Source: Myxococcales bacterium (GTDB taxonomy: Bacteria > Desulfobacterota_B > Binatia > UBA1149 > SPBQ01). Taken from it: a stretch of 10,042 nucleotides of DNA. The stretch covers positions 1 through 10,042 of the forward strand of contig SPBQ01000047.1 of the NCBI GenBank assembly GCA_004525875.1, in the 5' to 3' direction. The translations under genes were made by a program, and so were the position numbers. The notes beneath the pieces were generated by a model. The model saw only the letters and a program-made list of their open reading frames with translations, was not told the DNA's origin and did no database searches. Within the stretch, counting starts at the first letter, position 1, and every line of letters begins with the position of its first letter. Below are positions 1 through 5,574 of the stretch, piece by piece.

Positions 1-873
1 ATCCACGCCCAGGTGCTCTACCCCAACGTCGCCGGCTTTGGATCGGCCGGCTTCCTCAAGCTCGGCGAGCCCGAGCTCATGCTCGACTGCGTCCGTGCCT
101 ACAACGACTTCCTTGTCGCCTGGGCATCGGCCGATCCCGACCGACTGATCCCCGTCATGGCCACGCCGTTCTGGGACGTCGAGGCAGCGGTCACCGAGCT
201 CCAGCGCTGCGCCGGGCTCGGCCACCGTTCAGTGTTGATGTGCAGCAGGCCCGGTGCGTTCGATCTGCCGATGCTCGGCGAGCGTCACTGGGATCCGCTG
301 TGGGCGGCCGCCGAGGAGGCGGGCATGCCGATCAGCTTCCATGTGGGGGCGGGTGATGTCAGCGACGTGCTCGACGACAAGGCCGGCATCGGCCTGCGCA
401 CCCACTTCGCGCGTTCCTCGGCGCTCTACTTCCTCGAGAACGCGCAGACCATCGCCGATCTCACGTTCGGTGGGATTTGCCACCGTTTCCCGAAGCTCTC
501 GTTCGTCTCGGTCGAGAGTGGTGCGAGCTGGCTCCCGTTCGTGCTCGAAGCCTTCGACTGGCAGTGGAAGAACGGCGCCGTCGGCGCGGAGCACCCGGAC
601 TACGACCTGTTGCCGAGCGAGTACTTCAAGCGTCAGATCTAAGGCTGCTTCTGGTTCGAGTCGGCCACGCTGGCCCAGACGCTCGAGCTCTATCCGGACA
701 ACGTGATGTTCGAGACCGACTTCCCGCATCCGACCTCGATGGCCCCGGGGCCCGCCTCCAGCGCGGTTCACCCCGCCGAGTATGCGGCGTCGGTGCTGGC
801 CGGCGTGCTGGAGGAGACGGTCGAGAAGGTTCTGCACGGCACGGCCGCGCGGCTCTACGGCCTGGAGGCATGA
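1..873 (+). pseudogene. Amidohydrolase-2 family protein, 5'-truncated by the window and interrupted by a stop codon
   Basis: Reading frame 1 is open from the window edge to TAA at 640-642, then continues in the same frame with clearly homologous sequence to TGA at 871-873. The family (amidohydrolase_2, PF04909) is made of metal-dependent TIM-barrel hydrolases or decarboxylases acting on ring or carboxylate substrates. Visible motifs are a metal-ligand-type His in ISFHVGAGD (about 337-363), the VESGASWLPFVLEAFDW block (about 511-561), and after the stop the GCFWFES and ETDFPHPT blocks, the latter carrying the conserved C-terminal Asp. The codon before GCFWFE is expected to be Tyr (QIYGCFW), so a single third-base change, TAC or TAT to TAA, explains the break. 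No frameshift is needed. The natural start lies upstream of the window. The neighbour is a crotonase pseudogene whose start overlaps this stop, so the two were one operon. Readthrough or a sequencing error cannot be excluded. The substrate is unknown. Confidence 0.82.
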
Positions 874-1297
874 TGGAAACCGTCGATCTCGGTACGAAGT
901 TCCTAGTGGCGGGCAAGAAGGACCGCGTCCTTCACGTGCGCATCGACCGTGCCGAGAAGCGCAACGCGTTGACGCAGGGCATGTACCGCGGGCTCAAGCG
1001 TGCTGCTATCATCGACGCCGACGACGCCGAGCTCGATCCCACCGAGCACTTCCCTTTCCGCCACTTCGAGCAGTGTCGCAAGGTCGTCGTCGCCGCAGTC
1101 AACGGGCTGTGCCACGCGGGCGGTCTGAACCTCGTGATGTTCAGCGATGTAAAGCGAAGTACCTCGCCTTCACCGGCGTGAGGTTCGGCGCCGCCGAGGC
1201 GGAGGCGATGGGACTCATCGGGAAGGTCGTTGCGCATGAGCATCTCGACGAAGAGCTGGAGCGCGTGCTCGAGCAGATCAGGCTCACCGGCCCGCGT
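873..1297 (+). pseudogene. Enoyl-CoA hydratase/isomerase (crotonase family), decayed by internal deletions and frameshift
   Basis: ATG at 873-875 overlaps the TGA of the preceding gene by one base, and GGAGG at 864-868 lies four bases upstream, so translation was coupled. The first segment has the crotonase N-terminus (LHVRIDRAEKRNALT, about 930-974). It then jumps from a DDAELD segment directly to DPTEHFPFRHFEQC near 1035-1038. The roughly 30 residues that normally hold the first oxyanion-hole region (the F-x-A-G-G-D type block) are missing. The next core block, AAVNGLCHAGGLNLVMFSDV (about 1092-1151), is intact. At about 1151-1154 the frame shifts, and AKYLAFTGVRF...MGLIGKVV continues in another frame, with the acyl-CoA-pocket region before it (about 40 residues) missing. 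Homology fades after LTGPR at about 1297. Such enzymes hydrate or isomerise acyl-CoA thioesters in the cytoplasm. This copy cannot make a functional one. The deletion lengths are my estimates from family knowledge. Confidence 0.82.
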
Positions 1298-1373
1298 GGC
1301 CGCGAAGCTAGCGCGCTTCAGAGTCCGACGCCTTCGCCTCGATCGTCCATACACTCGTTGCGAGGCCCCCGCA

Positions 1374-1844
1374 TCAAGTCGACGCCCCGATCCCGCCGAT
1401 CGGATTGATCTGGGGTAGCCCGTCGATGGTGCTATCGAGCGGGTCGTAGCCCTGTTCGGTAAAGGTCACCGTGTACGGTCCGTATCCGGCCGAGGCCCCG
1501 ACTCTCGTCAGTGTGAGCGACCAGGAGTCTTCCAGGTCGCCGGTCAGACCGGGCGAGACGGTGCCGACGGTGAAGTACTTGAGCGGCGGAATGGTGATGT
1601 CGAGCAGCGAGAGATCACTCGCATAGGTTCCCTCGCGCGATGCATAGGTCTCCTGGGAGGAGCGGATGGCGGACAGATAGTTGATCGATTCGCCGGCCTT
1701 GGAGCGCTCGACAGCGTCGCGGAAGCGCGGCACGCCGAATGACGCCAGCACTCCTATGATGACGATGACGATCGCGAGCTCGACCAAGGTGAAGCCGCGC
1801 TCGGTGCGGGACCGGTGTGTTCTGGATGTAATTTCGAGTGACAT
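1374..1844 (-). CDS. Type IV pilin-like protein (prepilin with N-methylation/cleavage motif)
   Basis: This 156-residue protein has a class III (type IV) prepilin N-terminus. A 17-residue leader ends in Arg-Gly, followed by FTLVELAIVIVIIGVLASFG, in which Glu5 of the mature protein is present. PilD-type peptidase would cut after Gly17 and methylate Phe1. The hydrophobic helix would anchor the subunit in the inner membrane before assembly. The rest (about 110 residues) is a soluble head with a SxxETYxxREGTYASDLSxL stretch, typical of PilA/PilE-like pilins and minor pilins. It contains no Cys, so the usual C-terminal disulfide loop is absent. I chose ATG at 1842-1844 because GAGGAG sits about six bases upstream and the leader length fits. 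An upstream in-frame ATG at 1919 has no such support. No other pilus genes are in the window, so it is an orphan that would rely on machinery encoded elsewhere. It converges on the crotonase pseudogene. A type II secretion pseudopilin is the main alternative. Confidence 0.88.
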   Translation of the reverse strand: MSLEITSRTHRSRTERGFTLVELAIVIVIIGVLASFGVPRFRDAVERSKAGESINYLSAIRSSQETYASREGTYASDLSLLDITIPPLKYFTVGTVSPGLTGDLEDSWSLTLTRVGASAGYGPYTVTFTEQGYDPLDSTIDGLPQINPIGGIGAST

Positions 1845-1915
1845 TTCGTTCTCCTCTTCGAGTTTTTCCGCGTTCCTGCGCGACGCTCGCACGCGTTGAT
1901 GGCAGTTGCAGGATG

Positions 1916-1981
1916 GCATCCGGATGCAGCGGCCCGGTCCTCGGCGAACCGGCGGTCGCTGTTTCGCCGAGCTCGCAGCTC
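1916..1981. repeat. Cluster of three inverted repeats in the pilin upstream region
   Basis: Three dyads lie in 66 bases between the small secreted protein (ends 2003) and the pilin start (1844). They are a perfect 12-base palindrome GCATCCGGATGC (1916-1927), a 9-bp inverted repeat CTCGGCGAA/TTCGCCGAG with a 14-base spacer (1940-1948 and 1963-1971), and a small GAGCT-CGC-AGCTC hairpin (1969-1981) that overlaps its end. The 9-bp repeat could act as a terminator-like hairpin for the upstream gene, though no T-tract follows. The palindrome could be an operator for the pilin promoter. No convincing -35/-10 pair was found here. The symmetry is directly visible. The roles are guesses. Confidence 0.4.
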
Positions 1982-2002
1982 AACCCTCGCTACCGTCCGG
2001 GG

Positions 2003-2302
2003 TCAGAGAATGAGTGTGCAGTTGGCCAGGAAAACAGGGACGCGAAGTAGCGGAACCGACACGACCGCGATGGGCGCTGCGAGGTCTTGCCACGATGACC
2101 CGAGAAGCCGAGGCGCGAACTGCCCGGGCGCAGACAGCGCGGAGGCGTTGTGGACGTCCTCGCCGTAGACCGTCGAGTCGGGGAGGGTACCGGAGGGGTG
2201 GCTGTAGGCGTCGCTCGCCAAGGCGGTCTGAGCCGCCAGCAAGCCGATCGCGAGCACCAGGACTGTGAGTCGACCCCGCACCACTACCATCCCATTTTCC
2301 AT
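2003..2302 (-). CDS. Small secreted protein of unknown function with signal peptide
   Basis: This is a predicted 99-residue protein that I do not recognise. It begins with a short basic segment (VVVRGR), then a hydrophobic stretch of about 15 residues ending TALAS, which reads as a Sec signal peptide with Ala-x-Ala cleavage before SDAYSHPSG. The mature part is about 70 residues: a polar stretch rich in Ser, Pro and Asp (PSGTLPDSTVYGEDVHN), then a more hydrophobic C-terminus ending in VPVFLANCTLIL with a single Cys. The start is ambiguous. ATG at 2300-2302 (AGG about eight bases upstream) and ATG at 2288-2290 (GGAA upstream, giving 95 residues) are both possible, and neither has a strong ribosome binding site. 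The long reading frame upstream (to 2575) overlaps the molybdoenzyme and is Arg-rich, so it is not coding. The gene follows the molybdoenzyme on the same strand after about 180 bases, so shared transcription is possible but unproven. Confidence 0.5.
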   Translation of the reverse strand: MENGMVVVRGRLTVLVLAIGLLAAQTALASDAYSHPSGTLPDSTVYGEDVHNASALSAPGQFAPRLLGSSWQDLAAPIAVVSVPLLRVPVFLANCTLIL

Positions 2303-2480
2303 ACCGAAGCCTATCGCTTCAACCCGATTCGACTGCGGATGTGGCTCCGGAACCCGCCCCCGCAGTGGCTTGACGCGAGCGCCCTCCCGGCTTCTCGCGT
2401 GCACCGTCGGGAGGGGCGTGTGCCACGGCCGGTCGGTGCCCGAACACCGCTCGGGCGTCGTCCGGCCGCTCGGGTGAGCG
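2303..2480 (-). terminator. Non-coding gap downstream of the molybdoenzyme gene with two GC-rich hairpins
   Basis: No credible gene lies in these 178 bases. Read on the minus strand, two hairpins follow the TAG of the molybdoenzyme: CGCTC-ACCC-GAGCG (2467-2480, directly after the stop) and GCCCGA-N7-TCGGGC (2438-2456). Neither is followed by a T-run, so they are not standard intrinsic terminators. They could protect the 3' end or act together with Rho. No promoter for the small secreted gene was recognised in the remainder. Confidence 0.3.
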
Positions 2481-4862
2481 CTACGCCGCGGCCTCCGCCT
2501 TGCCCACCGGCGTGAGCTTGACGCGCACGTAGCGGTGGTGCGGGCAGCCGGTGAACGGGTCGCGGTCGGCCGCATCGGTGATCTCGTTCAGGTTCGCGCC
2601 CTGGATCACCCGCGATCCGTTGACGTCCGTGCCGTACTGCACGCCGAAGCCGTTCGGCATCCAGCAGTGGCCCGACATGAGCTTCTTGTCGACTGCCACC
2701 GTCAGGTCGAAGGACCCGCGATTGTTCTCGATGCGCACGGCGTCGCCCTTGCTCCGTCCCAGTGCCGATGCGTCGTCGGGAGCGAGGTTCAGCTCACAGT
2801 GCGGACCGTTGCCCTTGCGCCACTCCGGCGTGCGCTGGATCGTGTTCGCCGTCCAGCGCGTGCGCAGGCCGCTGGCTAGGATGAACGGATAGTCGTCGTC
2901 CGTCTCGAGGGTCGTCTCGAGCAGGCGCTCCATCTCGCCGAGCATGGGGGCGGGCGCGACGCGTATGTGCTTGTCCTCGAATCCGATGTTGTCGAACAGG
3001 TTGTCCTTGGCCGCGACGTTTGCGATCTCGACGCCCTCCGGGTGCGCGAGCACGCGGCGCATCAGCTCCTCGCCCAGCTCGAACGGATTCTTGCCGGTCC
3101 ATTCGGGGCCGAGCGTCGCGAGCACGTACTCGGTGCGTTCGAGCGCGTTGCGCACCATGATCGCCCAGATCGCGACCAGGTTCGGCGCCGGAAAATGGTG
3201 TCCGAGCCCCCGGTACGCCCAGTACGTGAGCTGCGCCTCACCGTTGATGCCGCGGGCGGCGACATCGCCGAGCATGCCCATTGCCTGCATCATGAACGCG
3301 GCGCGAGCTTCGGGCGTCTCGGGCCGCGCTGTCTCCTCGAGCTCGGCCGGCAGGGGCTCGACGACCCTCATGGTCTCGCAGATCCGGGCGTAGATCTCGG
3401 CTTCGGGGCGCGCCTCGGCGGGTCCGGGGATCACGGGCGGACGAACCTGCGTCATCACTCCCGGATGCCCCTTCGGGAACGTCGCCATCTCCCACTTCTC
3501 GTAGCCGCACGGCGGCGGCAGGACGTAGTCGGCGAGCTGCGCGGTCTCGCTGAACGCCGGATCTACGGCCACGAGGATGTCGAGCTTGTCGATCGCTGCG
3601 CGCCACGCGTTCGAGTCGGAGAACGACAGCAGCGGATTGGAGCCCTCGACCATCAGTGCGCGGATGCGCTCGGGGTGATCGATCAGGACCTCCTCGGGGA
3701 GCAGCGACGGTGAGAACATGCCGGCGCCGAGTGCGTGCACGGCCGGGATGCCGGAGGCCAGCGCACGTTCGGGCTCGTCGAACCGGTGCGAGCTGAGTGT
3801 CGGCGGGACGATCAGCTCCAGCCACACGTTGCCGCCGTCGCGGCCGACATTGTTGGTGAGCGTGAGGATCATGCGGATCAGATAGGAAACCAGCGTCGAG
3901 AACGGCGTCTGCTCGACGCCTAGGTCGAACATGATCGCTGCGCCGTCGGCCTCGGCCAGCTCGCGGGCAACCTCGTGGAGCGTCGCGCCGTCGAGCCCCG
4001 CACGCTCTCCCATCTCGTCGATGTTGGTGCGCCCGAGGATGTCTCGCAGCTCGTTCATGCCCTCGGTGTGTGCCCCGACGAACTCGGCGTCATACAGCTC
4101 GTTCTGCACGATGGACGCCGCGATCCCCATCAGCACGTACGCGTCTCCGCCGGGCCGGACGCGCAGGTGGGTGTCGGCGCCGCGCGTCGTCTCGGTCTCA
4201 CGCGGATCGGCGACCACGACCTTGCGCCCCTCCTGCTTGCCGAGGGCCTTGAACGTCTCGGTCGCGTTGTGACCGCGGTTGCTGATGCGGGGGTTGGTGC
4301 CCATCACCAGCAAGTAGGTCGCGTTCATCATGTCGGGGTGCAGGAACAGTGTAGACGCCGCGTCGAACATCCAGTGATCGACGAGATGGTGCTGCGTCTT
4401 CTCCTGCGCGTAGGCGTTGAACAGCCGCTTCGTGCCGATGGCCTGCATCCACATCTGCAAGAAGGGGATGTCGAGGTGGTTGGCCTGACCGCCGCCGCCG
4501 CACACGGCCAGCGAGCGTCCGCCGTGCTCGTCGCGGATGGCCTTCATCTTCGCGCTGATCTCGCTGATCGCCGTGTCCCAGTCGATGCGCTCGAAGGTGC
4601 CGTCGGAGCGGCGCCGCATGGGGTACTCGACGCGTTGGTCGTGGTGCGCGTACTTGTCGCACGTCACGGCCTTGTTACAGATGTATCCGTGCGTGATCGG
4701 GTTCTCGTGGTCGGCGCTGATCGCCGTGATCTTGCCGTCGGCCACGTCGACGCGGATGCCGCAGTTGTGGCTGCACAGCACGCAAACCGTCGGAAGGTTC
4801 TCTCCGTCCAGCGCGATCGGTGTCTTGGAGACGGAAGGATCGACTTCGCGTGTTGCGATCAT
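2481..4862 (-). CDS. Molybdopterin-dependent oxidoreductase (DMSO reductase family, 4Fe-4S), substrate unknown
   Basis: This 793-residue protein has the domain order of formate dehydrogenase/nitrate reductase-like enzymes. It starts with a 4Fe-4S site Cys27-x2-Cys30-x3-Cys34-x27-Cys62 with the conserved Lys64 that relays electrons to the pterin. The central molybdopterin-binding domains follow, with GTNP at about 188-191 and VVADPRETET. A C-terminal dinucleotide-binding domain starts near residue 660 (FILASGLRTRWTANTIQRTP, ending WMPNGFGVQYGTDVNG). There is no Tat or Sec signal, so it should be cytoplasmic. Counting from IGT (142-144) and from GTNP, the residue at the Sec/Cys ligand position of E. 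coli FdhF is Glu154 in AQEKT. Sec, Cys, Ser and Asp are absent there. ATG at 4860-4862 is supported by GGGGGAG about eight bases upstream. The MarR regulator is 72 bases upstream on the same strand and probably controls it. No electron-transfer subunit is adjacent. The family assignment is sure. The reaction is unknown. Confidence 0.93.
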   Translation of the reverse strand: MIATREVDPSVSKTPIALDGENLPTVCVLCSHNCGIRVDVADGKITAISADHENPITHGYICNKAVTCDKYAHHDQRVEYPMRRRSDGTFERIDWDTAISEISAKMKAIRDEHGGRSLAVCGGGGQANHLDIPFLQMWMQAIGTKRLFNAYAQEKTQHHLVDHWMFDAASTLFLHPDMMNATYLLVMGTNPRISNRGHNATETFKALGKQEGRKVVVADPRETETTRGADTHLRVRPGGDAYVLMGIAASIVQNELYDAEFVGAHTEGMNELRDILGRTNIDEMGERAGLDGATLHEVARELAEADGAAIMFDLGVEQTPFSTLVSYLIRMILTLTNNVGRDGGNVWLELIVPPTLSSHRFDEPERALASGIPAVHALGAGMFSPSLLPEEVLIDHPERIRALMVEGSNPLLSFSDSNAWRAAIDKLDILVAVDPAFSETAQLADYVLPPPCGYEKWEMATFPKGHPGVMTQVRPPVIPGPAEARPEAEIYARICETMRVVEPLPAELEETARPETPEARAAFMMQAMGMLGDVAARGINGEAQLTYWAYRGLGHHFPAPNLVAIWAIMVRNALERTEYVLATLGPEWTGKNPFELGEELMRRVLAHPEGVEIANVAAKDNLFDNIGFEDKHIRVAPAPMLGEMERLLETTLETDDDYPFILASGLRTRWTANTIQRTPEWRKGNGPHCELNLAPDDASALGRSKGDAVRIENNRGSFDLTVAVDKKLMSGHCWMPNGFGVQYGTDVNGSRVIQGANLNEITDAADRDPFTGCPHHRYVRVKLTPVGKAEAAA

Positions 4863-4934
4863 GGACTTGCTCCCCCGGCCTCGGGCCGGAACTCGCCGGG
4901 CTTTCGCCCGGGCCTGGTGGTTGCGCCTACAAGC
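4863..4934 (-). promoter_or_regulatory. Leader between marR-type gene and molybdoenzyme: tandem GC hairpins and operator-like half-site
   Basis: Read on the minus strand, the 72-base gap holds GCTTGTA (4928-4934), identical to one arm of the operator ahead of the MarR gene. Next comes a hairpin CCGGGC-GAAA-GCCCGG (4896-4911) with a GNRA-type tetraloop, then a second hairpin CCGGCC-CGA-GGCCGG (4875-4889). The second stem overlaps the first bases of the ribosome binding site GGGGGAG (4870-4876). The arrangement could modulate translation or attenuate transcription between the two genes. There is no T-run. The half-site may be chance, since a 7-mer is expected about once in a window this size. 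Confidence 0.35.
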
Positions 4935-5450
4935 TTAGTCGGTACGGACCCTGCTCTCGTCCTCGCCTTGGGCTTCTCCAGTGATGCGGGAAGTCACGGT
5001 CGCGAGATCGCCGACGAGACGCTGGAACACTTCATCACCGATGAGATCGTGGAGCCGGTCCTGAGCTTGCTGCCAGAGCCGCTGGCACTCGCGGAACTGG
5101 CGCTGCCCAGGCCCCGTCAGCACGAGCTCCTTCACGCGCCGGTCGGCGCCGGGCTCGGTGCGCACGAGATCCTGGCTCTCCAGCGGACGCAGCGTTCGCG
5201 ACATCGTGCTCGGGTCCAGCCCGAGCTCGGCTGCGAGCTGCTGCATGGTGACGGCGCCATGCATGCGAATGACTGCGAGGATCGCGAACTGGGTGATCTT
5301 CAGCCCGGTCGGTTCCAGCGTCTTGTCGTACAAGGAGGTGACGGCACGGGCCGCGCTGCGTGCGTTGAAACAAGCGCAGGGCGCGAGCAGGCGAGCGGGG
5401 TCGAGTCCGAGATCGTCCTGCGTGCGGGGTGGAGCGTCGGGCGTCGCCAT
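4935..5450 (-). CDS. MarR-family transcriptional regulator
   Basis: The product is 171 residues from ATG 5448-5450. It has an N-terminal dimerisation helix with two close cysteines (PCACFNARSAARAVT, Cys25 and Cys27), then the winged helix-turn-helix: TMQQLAAELGLDPSTMSRTLRPLE as helix and recognition helix, and the wing GADRRVKELVLT with the family's D-x-R signature. C-terminal helices follow for dimerisation. MarR proteins are usually repressors released by small aromatic ligands or by cysteine oxidation; the Cys pair makes either possible here. An in-frame ATG at 5471 would add seven residues, but it lies upstream of the -10 box of the only good promoter, so I reject it. There is no Shine-Dalgarno before ATG 5450, which agrees with a leaderless transcript. 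It is followed after 72 bases by the molybdoenzyme gene, its likely target, and is divergent from purC. Confidence 0.9.
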   Translation of the reverse strand: MATPDAPPRTQDDLGLDPARLLAPCACFNARSAARAVTSLYDKTLEPTGLKITQFAILAVIRMHGAVTMQQLAAELGLDPSTMSRTLRPLESQDLVRTEPGADRRVKELVLTGPGQRQFRECQRLWQQAQDRLHDLIGDEVFQRLVGDLATVTSRITGEAQGEDESRVRTD

Positions 5451-5453
5451 GGC

Positions 5454-5469
5454 GCTTGTATGTACAAGC
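5454..5469. promoter_or_regulatory. Palindromic operator, probable MarR autoregulatory site
   Basis: GCTTGTA-TG-TACAAGC is a perfect 7-2-7 inverted repeat, four bases upstream of the MarR start codon and covering the predicted -10 box. The length, AT-rich core and TTGTA/TACAA arms match the usual MarR-family operator type. Binding here would block RNA polymerase, giving autorepression. A looser copy, CTTGT-CGT-ACAAG (5322-5334), lies inside the coding region, and one arm recurs at 4928-4934. Confidence 0.72.
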
Positions 5470-5487
5470 ATTTTTCGGGTCCGTCAA
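5459..5487 (-). promoter_or_regulatory. Sigma-70-type promoter of the MarR gene (leaderless or nearly so)
   Basis: On the minus strand there is TTGACG (5482-5487), a 17-base spacer and TACATA (5459-5464). This is a good housekeeping promoter with optimal spacing. Transcription would start about 5450-5452, at or within two bases of the A of ATG 5448-5450, so the mRNA would have essentially no 5' leader. The -10 box lies inside the 16-bp palindrome. Confidence 0.65.
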
Positions 5488-5574
5488 GGAAGCCGGTGGG
5501 TGCTCTGCGCTCGGCGTCGCATGGCGGTGGAAAAGTCGCGCGGATTGCGGAATCGTCCCGCTTCCGGAGGAGCC

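Noticed and set aside
229..837. A 202-codon open frame on the - strand opposite the amidohydrolase
   Set aside because: It is an Arg-rich antisense shadow. The + strand carries clear amidohydrolase motifs.
1900..1910. Sigma-54-like sequence TGGCAGTTGCA upstream of the pilin
   Set aside because: The GG and GC elements are about five bases too close together, and the motif faces away from the pilin gene.
1845..2002. Cyclic-di-GMP riboswitch ahead of the pilin
   Set aside because: Some pilin genes have one, but no GEMM-type conserved core or tetraloop-receptor pattern was seen.
2303..2575. N-terminal extension of the small secreted protein to 2575
   Set aside because: The added 91 residues overlap the end of the molybdoenzyme, are Arg/Pro-rich and would bury the signal peptide internally.
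2967..3713. A 248-codon open frame on the + strand opposite the molybdoenzyme
   Set aside because: It has no domain features and lies fully antisense to conserved coding sequence.
5158..5574. N-terminal extension of purC
   Set aside because: The upstream part of the frame runs antisense through the MarR gene and its promoter. PurC homology starts at the GTG at 5575, which has GGAGGAG just upstream.
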